This document shows positions 46,873 through 56,771 of a stretch of DNA of 64,000 nucleotides, piece after piece. The position numbers and the translations under genes were made by a program. The notes beneath the pieces are model-generated. The model did not search any database. It worked only from the letters and a program-made list of their open reading frames with translations, and was not told the origin of the DNA. The DNA comes from Saussurea involucrata. Lineage: Eukaryota > Streptophyta > Magnoliopsida > Asterales > Asteraceae. Numbering within the stretch: the stretch's first letter is position 1; each line of letters starts with the position of its first letter. The stretch lies in contig CM066327.1 of NCBI GenBank assembly GCA_033807775.1, positions 75,150,795-75,214,794 of the forward strand. Direction: 5' to 3'.

Positions 46873-49800
46873 ATCTCCCCCTTTGATTTGAAGTTCGAGT
46901 TGGCGCTCTAGATCTCTCCAGTTGAAGACATATCTTTTGCGAAGCGCGAAGTGTACCTCGAACAATCTGATGGCGCGGCGATAGTCGATGCGATCTTCAA
47001 TCATTTCCAAGGCATTCTGAGCAGTTACTTCATTCGGATTCGGAACATAAGAATACCTTGGATTTTCAGACTCGTGCTGAATAATCTTTCGAAGAGCATC
47101 TCTGACCTTTAGGAGTGTGCCGTCACAGAATCTTTCCACCTGACTGAAGCGCATGAACTTCTTCTCTTTTTGCTCGTTGAGGTAAACAATCCCGAATTCT
47201 GGTTCTAGAAGCATAGCGTTCTCGGGATACATGTTTAACTCAGGCGCTTTCAGATTTGGCTTGATCAGATTTACCTTTTTCGCCTTGTTCTCGATAGCCA
47301 TTTGGAAGTCCGTTAGATAAGACATCATGATGGTGCGGACCAGGTATCGACGAACAGCTTCAAGCGCCTTTGTAATCTCTAGCGGTCGGATGGTTCTTGT
47401 ACGTAAGTCTTTCAGAATAACCAGAAAGTCGAGCGGTCGGAGGTTCTTGAAGTCAGCTTCTGAAAATTTCCACCCGTTCCCATCTTCACGTCGAACAATG
47501 AAAACTGGGTAGACGATCCTCATAATGCGTCTTGAATAGATACTGATTACCTCTGTGATCCGAAGTTTGGTTCTGACTTGGTTGACTGAAAGACATCGCT
47601 GCATTGCTAGTATATACCGGAGTTGAAATTCTGGGCTAAAGTTGTAAATACCCAGACAGAAGGTCGGCTCGATCGGGCGAAGCTTGTGGACGAACAACTT
47701 TTTCAAAGATTCCTCCAAGTGAGGGATAAGTACCATGATCTTCTCCCAACGGATTTGTTGCTGTTGAGGAGGGGGGATCAGAAGCTGTCGTGGGAGGAGC
47801 GGTTGTCGGAAGATCGGAAGTAGTAGACTCGGGTCTTGTTGATGATGTTCCGGCGGGTTGAGCATAGTGAACGGGGGATGTTCCATACAAATTTTGGAGC
47901 AGGAACTGATCATAATCAATGTTGTCGTCCTCATCAATGGGGAAGACCAAATTTACCTGGAGATTTACGGCACTGGCGGTTTTTTTGTACCATGCATCTT
48001 CGGTCTCCGGGTTAGCTCCACAATCTGGATCTATCATGTCCAGAATCGGTATGTCTGATGAGTCAAAATCAATCAGTTCTTGTGTTGAACCCTCGGGCTT
48101 TTCAACCGTCGGGTCTTCTTCATCTGATATCTCCATGTCTATAACCATGTCTGCTAAAGGCAACTCGGCTTCAGGTGCTTCTGTTGTAGCTGCCGCAGTT
48201 GGGGGTTCCTGATGAACCACAGTTGTAGCTTCAGTCTGGATCAGGGAGGCGGTCTCGGTCAGACGTTGTCTTTTCTCCCCCTCACGGTGATCAGGATCAT
48301 CCTGGTCAACGTGTTTCCGCTTCAGGCCGCCTGCTTGACTCTTGCAGGTATCTTCGAGTGAGCGGACTCTCTCGGACAGCGTTGTGAGCGCTTGGTTGTA
48401 GTCCTTGAGAGTCGAGTCAATGGCGTCTAAGCGATTGGTAATAGACGAAGATGGAGCAGTGACCTGTGATCGGAGAGCTGAGATCAGGTCTGCTTCAGTA
48501 GAGGCGGTTGTATCTGATTCCTGGAGCAGTTGGGCCAATAGCATCGTCTTCAGGGTGTCCACCGAATAGATAGGTTGCGGTTGAATTGGTGGAGGTACAG
48601 GGGCGGTTTCAGTTTCGACGAGGTGGCCTTTACCTTTGATAGCGCGCATCGCTTTGGCAAGTTCAGCGGCTACATGTTGCTGCATCTGTTGCTCCATATC
48701 CTGGCAGACAGCCTTAAGGGTGCTGTCCAGAGACCCTGGTGACACAAAGTCTGTGTTACTAACTCCGGGACCACTTAGGTTACCCGTTGAGGCATCTACC
48801 GCGGGGGTAGAGCCACCTACGTTCACAGTTGGCGTGATAATAGCTGTGGTAGGATTTCCGTCCGATCCTCGTGTTCCGGCAGACGGGGACACTACAGACG
48901 TTCCGGTCGGGTCACAAAGAGCCGCGACTTGGTGTTGTTCCGCATCAAGTGTCCTAGTCAAAGAATCTTCAATAACAAGTGGATCTAGACTCGATGGTGC
49001 ACTGAAAGAAGTCGAGACCGGGGGTTGCTGGTCTCTTGTTTCAACACCAGTACTCTCCGAGTGAGAGACCGGTGGAAGTTGTGCTATTTCCCCGTGTGAG
49101 ACTGAAACATCCGTCTTTTGAGAGACGGATGAGTGGCTGAGGGGGTCGTGCATTTGCTCCGCTGGGTCCACAGAGGCTTCTTCAATACCCCATCCCAACA
49201 AATGAGACGAGATAGCAGATGTGGCTACCCGGATGTCACTCGTTTGAGGTCGCTCATGAGCCTCTTTTTCTTTACGGCTCGTTCTTTCCTGGTTCAAATT
49301 TGAACGCAGTTCTCTCCGCCTCGCATGATCTAACTCCTCTACTTGTTCTCCCTCAGATGTCCTAATAATAGGTCCGGTTCCAGTATGAGGAGGTGAGTCA
49401 AGAGGGATTCCAACAGTGAAATCTGGGTTGGGTCCGATACCGTGAGGTATGTGTTTCAGGCGTACGGTACGGTTGGTATCGGAGTCCGTGGAGTCAGATA
49501 TCACGTCTTCAACATGGTGAGGTGGGGAAGGGGGTTCGTTAACATATGGTTCGGTCGAGCGATGAAGTGCGGGTCTAGATTGGGGTTGGCTGGAACCGGG
49601 TCGCGATCCCGCTGCACCGCCTACACTCGCTCCCCTTCCTTTCACAACTAACACACCCCGCCCGACAGCACCTGCTTGTCGGGCCCTTCCACCTCTCATC
49701 CTCGGACCCTCACGTCCCTCGGGTCTATCTCCCTGGGCAGGTCCCTCCGGCTCTGGCGGGACCATGGGATTACCTAACTCTCCCCTATAAGCAACTACCC

Positions 49801-50698
49801 CTGGTGCATTGGGATCAGCGACGGCTAATAAGGCTTCAGGGATGGGCATGGCTACCGCATTGGATGGGTTGCGAATAACCATGAACTGAAGATGGCGGAT
49901 AGGGCATACCGGATGTGCAGCACGTCTGGGTATCGCTGGATTAGCGTCCATATGTTTATGCACTGCTAACGATAGGAAACGCGGGTACGGGAGGAACTTC
50001 TTCTGTTTCGTTCCTCCGATGTGTCGGATGGTGGTAACAAGTTCACGCCAGATGATCATGGCGAAGTCGACATGGCGATTGTAGCAGACGGCGTGAACTA
50101 GGCGTAGAAAGTCACCGGTGCACTAATCTATACCATTCCATCTAGAGGATAGACACCTGTTCAGAATCGTAAACAAGGTGTACCAGATGGGGGCTAGGTA
50201 TTTCCGGTTGAACGCTGAAGGTATGGGAAGATCATGGTTGTAGTCGAGTGCGCGGATTTGTGCACATAGCGTGTCATCATTAACGGTAGGATCGTACCGT
50301 TCATGTCCTGCGGCGTCGGCAGCCGGAAGAGAAAGGAGGCGGCGAAAGGAATCAGGCGTCAGGGTGAACGGTTGGTTGTCGATCATTGCCGTGATAGTCT
50401 GTGAAGTGCCGGCCGTGCGGACCTATGCCGTGAACCACACTTGAAGAACGTAGATCAACGGGACGTCGGTAGTGCGGTGGAGGGCCTCACGAATAGGATG
50501 GCCCATGAGGATATCCAGTATAACCTGGTGGTTAGGGTTGGGTCTAAAGAGCGCCGGGTCCAGGTAGTGATTGTTGGCCTCCATCTCGGTGCCATGGTCA
50601 GGGTCAACCAAAGCAGCATCTGCTTCGTCGTTTATGATTTCCTCTTCCTGAGGTATCTGCTCTTCCGGAGGGTGTTGTGGATTTTGTTGATCCGCCAT
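46867..50698 (-). pseudogene. Copia 3' ORF (post-pol) of the minus-strand element, decayed
   Basis: ATG at 50698. One frame runs to 47636, broken only by TAG at 50423-50425 and 50123-50125; a frame change between about 47940 and 47640 leads to the final part (to 46867). The N-terminal part (HPIREALHRTTDVPLIYVLQVW, then FRRLLSLPAADAAG) parallels the 3' ORF at 13111. The middle is Pro/Ser/Thr/Glu-rich with a basic GEKRQRL patch (near 48265), also present at 15345. The C-terminal module has TDFQMAIEN and CDGTLLKV, homologous to the duplicated module in 7147-9120. The reading frame runs through the polypurine tract and its stop TAG is the TGTTAG of the LTR. Function unknown. Confidence 0.75.
46873..46885 (-). 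other. Polypurine tract on the minus strand
   Basis: Plus-strand atctccccctttg, i.e. CAAAGGGGGAGAT on the minus strand, abuts the LTR. Confidence 0.88.
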
Positions 50699-50837
50699 TG
50701 CAATATCTGTAAAAGAACAACACAGTTAGTTATTGAGACGGATGAACAAGTGTCGGCGCGTACCTTTGCTGTGATTGGCTCAATCTGAGACAGATCGAGG
50801 ACTGGTAGTGACAAAACAGGTACTGAAATGGACACAA

Positions 50838-51190
50838 CAGGGTTATCCGGATAAAGGGTGTCACAGTGTCCGGACAATGTAAAGAGTCCGGATAAGATTG
50901 ATGAACCCGGACAGAGGCTCCCTGATACACTAGTTTTCCGGATAGCATTAGAGTCCGGATAAGATTGATGAACCCGGACAGAGGTTCCCTGATACACTAG
51001 TTTTCCGGATAGCATTAGAATCCGGACACCAAACTACCCGGTAGTTGAACTTACCGGAAACCCTAAGGTTTCCGGACAACTAGGTCTCTGGGTGATGTTA
51101 GTGTCCGGATGGATCATCATGGTGTTGAAGGTGTCCGGACACGACGAATGTGTCCGGACGAATACTCAATCGTTCAATGTATTAACCGGA
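50838..51190 (-). repeat. CCGG-motif cluster with a 67-bp tandem duplication
   Basis: About sixteen CCGG-centred words upstream of the minus-strand 3' ORF. Units 50884-50950 and 50951-51017 are near-identical 67-bp repeats, each with three motif copies. Confidence 0.85.
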
Positions 51191-51314
51191 GATCCCAATC
51201 AAGTGTTAGGGTGCGTAAGGGTTGTCTAGAAGCGAATAGCAGCTTATTGGAGAATGGACAACTCCTGAATCGCATCCAGTGGGCCTAATCTGACGAAAAA
51301 AACCTTACTATTAT
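51191..51314. other. Right end of the minus-strand insertion G
   Basis: No feature recognised. The boundary with the E LTR remnant is at about 51314; no LTR terminus or target duplication is visible here. Confidence 0.4.
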
Positions 51315-51589
51315 CTTTAATCATAAATGGGCTTAGATTAGGTTAATGGGCCATGGGCCATTGTGTTAATAGGCCTTGGTATATAAGGTTAGTGTTAACC
51401 TTGAATTAGGTTAAGCGATTCATAATCATTCACTAGAGCTTATTGTTAGAGGTCGTTATTTTGCATTGAATTGTAATATTCTAATAACGATACTTTGAAT
51501 GAATACGAGAGGGATGACAAGTTGAAATCATCAATCGTTCTTGTTATTTCTCTTTGAATCGTTGTTACTTGTTAAATCTAGGACTAACA
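51315..51589 (+). repeat. 3' LTR of element E, right portion
   Basis: Aligns with 26165-26439, two differences by eye, ending GGACTAACA before the ggagc duplication (51590-51594). Confidence 0.93.
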
Positions 51590-51594
51590 GGAGC

Positions 51595-52001
51595 ACAAGA
51601 CGGTCATCCCAAGGTGTGTGCTCGGTACTGCAAGTGAAGGAGGTAATTGTTCTTTTGTAAAAATGCATGTGCAGGTGCATGAGGAAAAGAACTACCTATA
51701 TGAGTGGGAAGTGTGGCCACTTCAAAAAGCTTGGACTTGGCTTTTATGCACTCACGAATGGATAAGGACACATGGCCTGTATAGTGTCAAGTTTATACGT
51801 TAGAGAGTCTTTTAATTCATGTGTATGTTATTTTCTGGTACTCAAATGGATTGACGGGTTCAATCCATGGGACACCCGGATTCTCGAGTATTTGAAATGT
51901 GTAATGTACTAAGATGGAAATTCAATCTTTTAGATATTTTCATTTATGCATGAGTTTGTTTACCTGTATTGTAATTTTATTTGTGAATCAAGGATTGCAC
52001 T
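51595..52001 (+). other. 3' untranslated region of element C, right part
   Basis: Continuation of 25988-26074. No coding region recognised. Confidence 0.75.
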
Positions 52002-52016
52002 AAAATGGGGGAGGAA
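52002..52016 (+). other. Polypurine tract of element C
   Basis: aaaatgggggaggaa directly precedes the 3' LTR. Confidence 0.92.
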
Positions 52017-52692
52017 TGTTGGTGATTTTAGTGAAATCATCGGTCATTTTGTGTAGTTGGATTCACAAAGGTAATAATGGGGTTGTTAGCTAAGCTATAA
52101 CATGAGTTAGGAGGTGTGGAGTGCACACTCGTGTAAGCTAACTAGAACCCGGGATTGTTGGACGGTTAAAATCGACAAGTTACAAAGTGGTTTCATGAGC
52201 TGGGTGTCGGGGCTAGTTGTGGCGCTAGTTGAACTAGCACGAAAGTAGCGCCAAGCTCTGGAATGTTGCCCGCGCTCCTTTTGGCACTAGTTGAACTAGC
52301 ACGAAAGTAACGCCAAGCTCTGGAATGTTGCCCGCGCTCCTTTTGGCGCTAATTTAACTAGCACGAAAGTAGCGCCGGAGTCTGGAAGGCTTTTCTCATT
52401 TGTAACTCCCGTCATTAATTCCGCAATCAATCCCATTAAGTGGGATATTATTACCAGTATCAATATAGGTCGGTTACAACTCTCTAAAGGTGTATAAGTA
52501 TGAATCGATCATTGCCTTGATCGATACACCGAAACAAAGAGATTATCCCCTAGAGAATTTCGTGATACCCAGGCATATAGGGTCGAAATATCTCTTACGG
52601 AAAGCGAGCTCTCACGCGATATCTGTCTTTTATCCAAGTTGTAATCATCACTCAGTTTCTCTCTCTCGATATTGTACCGAAATCCCCCAACA
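52017..52692 (+). repeat. 3' LTR of element C (676 bp)
   Basis: Same length and ends as 21305-21980; the 62-bp tandem repeat is at about 52221-52376. The gattg duplication follows at 52693. Confidence 0.96.
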
Positions 52693-52697
52693 GATTG

Positions 52698-54650
52698 ATC
52701 ATGTAAAGATTGGATTTCCTTGTGCCAACCAGAAGTTCTTTACCTTCTTCGGTTCTCACACAACATCGTTTCGCTTTGAAATTAACCTCCAAATCTTTAT
52801 CGCAAAGTTGTCCAATACTAAAGAGATTGTGTCCAAGACCTTCAACGTAACTAACCTTCTTGATTGTAAGGTTATCTTGCACAATGTCACCATAACCTAG
52901 AATAGGTGCGAACTGATTGTTGCCAAATCGGACTCAACCACCGTTTTTCTCTTTATAATTCTTCATAATATCTTTTCGGCCGGTCATGTGTTTAAACCAC
53001 CCTGAGTCTAAGTACCAAAATTATTCTTCTGCAATCAATCAGATCAAACAGTTTTAGGTACCCATTTGAAGATGGGTCCTTTGTGGTTAGTTGTGCTAGA
53101 CACCTTTTTATAAATTGGTCGTCTCTTTTTCTTTGAAAAACTCTTTTTGAAATTAGCAGAAGGAACATAATATGAATTATACCAACAACATGAACCAGGT
53201 TTAGCAGAAAAATCATTTCGACCACAAGCAGAGCAAAACCATTCAACATTGCAAAACCAAACAATTGCTTATTTGAATATCTCTTGTAAGAATTTACAAG
53301 TTTTTGTTTATCATGTGCTACTGGTTTTGGAACATTTGAAAAGGAACTAGTTTTCTTAGTCTGTTTGGTCGGCAAAGATGACTTTTGCTTCACCCTCCAT
53401 TCTTGCTTCACTCTTTTCTTTCTTACAAAATTATCTGAAAAACCAGAAGATTTAGAATCAGAAGATTTAGAATCAGAAGATCTAGAATCAGAAGATTTAG
53501 AATCAGAAGATTTAGAATCAGATGATTTAGAATTGTGAGAATTTCTTCTTGACTTTCGCTTCCTTCGTCTTTTCTGTGATGGTTTTTCGAAGTTAGAATT
53601 ATCATTCTTTGTTTTTGAACACTCACCTTCACAGAAAATACTAGGAGGTTCGTCATCATTTAAAACAAAGTCCTTATAGTCCGGAAGATTTTCAGAGAAA
53701 TCAAATGTACAAGCTTTTCCCTTATCACAAACCTCAGGTTTTGGTTTCTCCTTAGAAACAGATTCGTTTTCAAAATCAACTTTAAAATCTTTATTAACAT
53801 CAAATTCGTACATAGGATTTTCAAAAACGGCTTTATAAGAAACAAAGTCTTTATCAGAATCAAACGAATGAACTTCAAAATCTTTCTCAGAAAAATTATT
53901 TTCAAAAATGAAATCTCCCACAAATGCCTTACATGAAGATTCATCCGAATCAGTTGATTCAGGTGTTTCCACATGTTTTGAATTAACATCAGTTTTGGTA
54001 CAAGAGAAAATAGTTGAAAGAACTTCTTTTTCAATACTAAAAGATATTTCTTGATCACTAAGGGCTTCCTTAAGAGTATTTGCGAAAACAGTCGAAAGAA
54101 TATATTTTTTCATTTCAAACCTTATCCTTTGATCAAGAATAGAATCCTCAAGTTCCTTTATTCTATATTCCAAAACCAAAGGTGGAACATATCGTTTAGC
54201 TTCAAATGGTTATTCACAACTTAGTTTAACATAATATATGTCGAAATAATCATTTGAAAGTGAATCTTTCGGATTCTTTTCATATTTTCTATTTTCTTTT
54301 AAATAGCAAAACGGAAGTTGCATTTTTGTGGTAGTTTCTCTTTTTACTTTTTCAAGTTCATCGATCTCTTCCGAATTCAACCATTGTATCTCACAATCAG
54401 GAATATATCTAGCATATTTCAAAATTTTAAAATCATATAAAGTTGGAACATGCGCATTTGCTTTTGCTAGATATCTAGGATTTTGATATCCAAGACCCCA
54501 ATATTTATTGAAAACATTCTTTTCCCGTGGTCTGTTCAAATAGATAGTTTGATCAGTCTGACCTCTCACATAAAGCTTCTTATTGTTGGCATGTGCAATA
54601 GGTTCTGGTTGGGGAGTAATACTAGTGACACTATAAAGAGGTGAGAGCTA
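52698..54650 (-). pseudogene. Element D: copia gag-linker, protease and pre-integrase region (5' half)
   Basis: Minus-strand continuation of 18180-21299. From right to left: a frame from about 54640 (GLGYQNPRYLAKA region), TAA at 54210, then an acidic/Lys-rich linker with SKSSD-type five-residue repeats (about 53450-53530), a zinc-like motif with CSACGRNDF shifted to another frame near 53240, a WYLDSGWFKHMTG protease motif near 53010, and VEGLGHNLFSIGQLCD (near 52830) leading to the C insertion. Several stops and frameshifts. The gag core and 5' LTR are missing beyond about 54650. Confidence 0.83.
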
Positions 54651-54729
54651 GTTGTATGCACAAGAAAGGATTGGCTTGAGGAAGTCTTTCGCATTTAATT
54701 TTGGGAATAGCAATTTGTATTTGGGTTAA
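54651..54729. other. Spacer, nothing recognised
   Basis: Junction between the truncated D element and the next repeat. Confidence 0.4.
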
Positions 54730-54908
54730 GTAACACCCGACCTTATTTAGTCTTGGTATGACTTAATTTATTGATTGTTGGAGTTAATTTTATGATTTAA
54801 AGTTGAGGTATTTCCAATGATGGTTTTGTAGAAATGATTTTATCCTTTATTTAGTTATTTTATCAAAGTTTTTATTTAGTTGATCTTTCCAAATTTGAGG
54901 GTGTTACA
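54730..54908. repeat. Short repeat with inverted GTAACACCC ends, LTR-like or MITE-like remnant
   Basis: gtaacaccc at the left and gggtgttac at the right bound 179 bp of AT-rich sequence. The ends resemble gypsy LTR termini in minus orientation, but no partner LTR or clear duplication is seen. Confidence 0.4.
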
Positions 54909-55690
54909 ACCACCATGCCACCACTATCGTCGTCAAGCTACCACCCTGCCACCTATCCCACCGATCACCATGCCACTACTGTCGTCGTCAAAGCTACCTC
55001 CCCCACCCCTCGCCACCCACCTCCACCGACCATTATGTCACTATTGTCGTCACAGCTATCACCCCTACCCCACCCACCCATCTTGCCCACCCCTACCATG
55101 GTGGTTCCCCCCGACTTACCCTGTCCCACCCCCACCTGCACACCCCACCCCATCAACCACCATGCTACTATTGTCGTCGTTATAGCACCCACCTCACCTC
55201 CACCCACCCCACCCTGGTGGTATTGGTGGTGTGTGACCCATCTTGCCCCGCCCCAGCCCACCGACCATCATGCCACTAATGTCGTCGTCACCACCCCTAT
55301 ATCCCACCCACCACTATGCCAGTACTATCGTCATCACATATACCACCACCCATATATGTGGTGTGGATAGGAGGGGTAGGGTTTGGGGCGGGGGCGAGGG
55401 GTGTTAGTTGTTGCGACGATAGTGTGATTGGTCGAGTGAGGTAAGGGTGTGGCGGGGACGGGGTGGGGTGATGTTAGTAGTCGCATGGTGGTCGGTGGAG
55501 TGGGGGTGGGTTGTGTAGGCGAGGAGGGGTGGGGTGGGTCGATCCACCTACCACCAATAACACAACCACCAAGGTGGGTGGGTGGGGGTGGTAACTGTGA
55601 CGACGACAGTTGTGTCATGATGGTTAGTTGAGTAGGGGTATAGCGTGAGGCCGGGATGGGGGCAGGGGCGGATTGGGGTATTTGTCGTTC
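54909..55690. repeat. GC-rich minisatellite arranged as a fold-back
   Basis: The left half (to about 55370) is C-rich on the plus strand with an irregular unit containing CCGACCATCATGCCACTA and GTCGTCGTCA, about six copies. The right half is G-rich and its end (about 55597-55635) is the reverse complement of that unit (GTGACGACGACAG...ATGATGGTTAG). The long ORFs here are low-complexity Pro/His/Thr or Gly/Val products and not genes. Confidence 0.75.
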
Positions 55691-55960
55691 TCACACCTAC
55701 AACCCTCCCTCAAACAAAGATGGAGATTCTAATTCTTTTGAGAGATTTCATTCCAATTTCTACCAACAAAACTTGTGGTCAAATTTTCATTTAAATTCCT
55801 TCATAGTTTAATTTTTTGGATGGATTCCAATTCCACCATATCTCATTATGTGAACCAAATGCCCCTCTTCTAATTATTTTCCTTTCCTTCGAGTTTTTTT
55901 ACTTTCCTCCTCTTTCCCTCCCATTCCTTTTCGTTCCTTCATAAAATAGGTTTAAAAAAC
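55691..55960. other. AT- and CT-rich intergenic sequence
   Basis: Polypyrimidine-rich stretch at 55855-55945. No gene or clear repeat boundary. Confidence 0.4.
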
Positions 55961-56070
55961 ATAACGTAAGTTTTGTACCTTTGGGGGTCCTCCTCAAATA
56001 GCACAGGTTCGAGTCCGTCAAAGGCCATTGAAAATTTTTCTTTGGCCGTTCTCTAAGGCCCTAAGAAAAA
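55961..56070 (+). mobile_element. tRNA-derived SINE, partial
   Basis: B-box GGTTCGAGTCC at 56006-56016 in the context CTCCTCA...CAAAGGCCATTG, which recurs with changes at 59962-60003. The A-box part is weak. Confidence 0.55.
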
Positions 56071-56397
56071 GGTTTACTCTCCCACCCTATTAACCAAAGA
56101 GTACCCACAAACATCATCCCCAATTTACATCTTAATTTACACAATTACAAGCAACATCAAGTTTTATCAACATAACTCAGCCCAAATGCTAATAAAAGAT
56201 CAAAAACGTCATACAGCCAATAAATTATTAGCAACTCCAATCGAAAAGTAAAAATACAGAGGGTGAGAGAAACTCATAAGCACGACCCAAAAGCTAGACT
56301 AGAACCCACTTGATCAAATTCTATTTCATCTTAGATTTGCCAATCAAGAAACTACTGGATATTGCTTTGAATTCAATGATTCTACTTTGAATACGCA
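56071..56397. other. 3' flank of the lectin gene
   Basis: Expected to hold the 3' untranslated region of the minus-strand gene. No other feature seen. Confidence 0.45.
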
Positions 56398-56646
56398 TTA
56401 TGTAGTAGCCCTCAAATAGACACCGATGCCATCAATATAATAGCTAGCAATGCCATAAAATCCAGCAAACGAACCTATGCTCCATGGCACCGAGAAACAA
56501 GTCCCTGTTGCAGAACCAAAAGGTCCATGGTTCCTTTTGTTTGTTACAAAAGACAACGATGAGATTGTCCTCCCAGTGTGTGTCCTGCTTGAGACCCCAA
56601 AAGTTCCATTAATTCCAATTATTTCTTCATCCCAAGAAAGGTTTAC
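56398..56646 (-). CDS. Jacalin lectin gene, last exon (C-terminal half of domain 2)
   Basis: Acceptor ttcag then VNLSWDEEIIGINGTFGV, ending GVYLRATT and TAA (56398-56400): 82 codons plus stop. This is the second half of a jacalin beta-prism domain. The carbohydrate-loop motif GxxxD found in domain 1 (GYYID) is SYYID here, so the loop Gly is lost, which may weaken sugar binding. Phase 0 with the preceding exon. I infer a cytosolic or nuclear mannose-type lectin because no signal peptide is visible. Confidence 0.85.
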   Translation of the reverse strand, partial: VNLSWDEEIIGINGTFGVSSRTHTGRTISSLSFVTNKRNHGPFGSATGTCFSVPWSIGSFAGFYGIASYYIDGIGVYLRATT

Positions 56647-56771
56647 CTGAAAAAGACAACTAAACTTATGATTGTTGATCAAATTTCCATGTACTAAAGG
56701 ACCAAGCATAATACACTTGTAATATACATTATAAAGGTCATAGATGTTTTCGATAAGACCCCCGACAGCAT

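Larger units (their letters stand above)
26075..51589 (+). mobile_element. Element E: short-LTR copia-like non-autonomous element, split by later insertions
   Basis: 5' LTR at 26075, target duplication ggagc on both outer sides (26070-26074, 51590-51594). Own sequence appears to be 26075-28961 plus 51315-51589. The internal region (about 2.5 kb) has a primer site, a leader with CCGG motifs, a 1.3-kb non-coding block and GAGGGGGAG purine runs, but no gag or pol. The 3' LTR begins at 28944 and its remainder is at 51315-51589; about 73 bp between them is missing. Paired LTR segments differ at two positions by eye. Confidence 0.82.
21305..52692 (+). mobile_element. Element C: Ty1/copia retrotransposon, expanded to 31 kb by nested insertions
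   Basis: Bounded by 676-bp direct LTRs and a perfect 5-bp duplication (gattg). Own sequence is 21305-26074 plus 51590-52692, about 5.9 kb. It carries gag, pol, a polypurine tract and both LTRs. Pol is open, but gag has two nonsense codons. The LTRs differ at about 11 positions by eye, so C is older than A and E. It inserted into the integrase region of element D; element E later inserted into its 3' untranslated region. Confidence 0.96.

Noticed and set aside
54880..55631. Several overlapping ORFs rich in Pro/His/Thr or Gly/Val
   Set aside because: Products of the GC-rich minisatellite; low complexity, and open on both strands at once.
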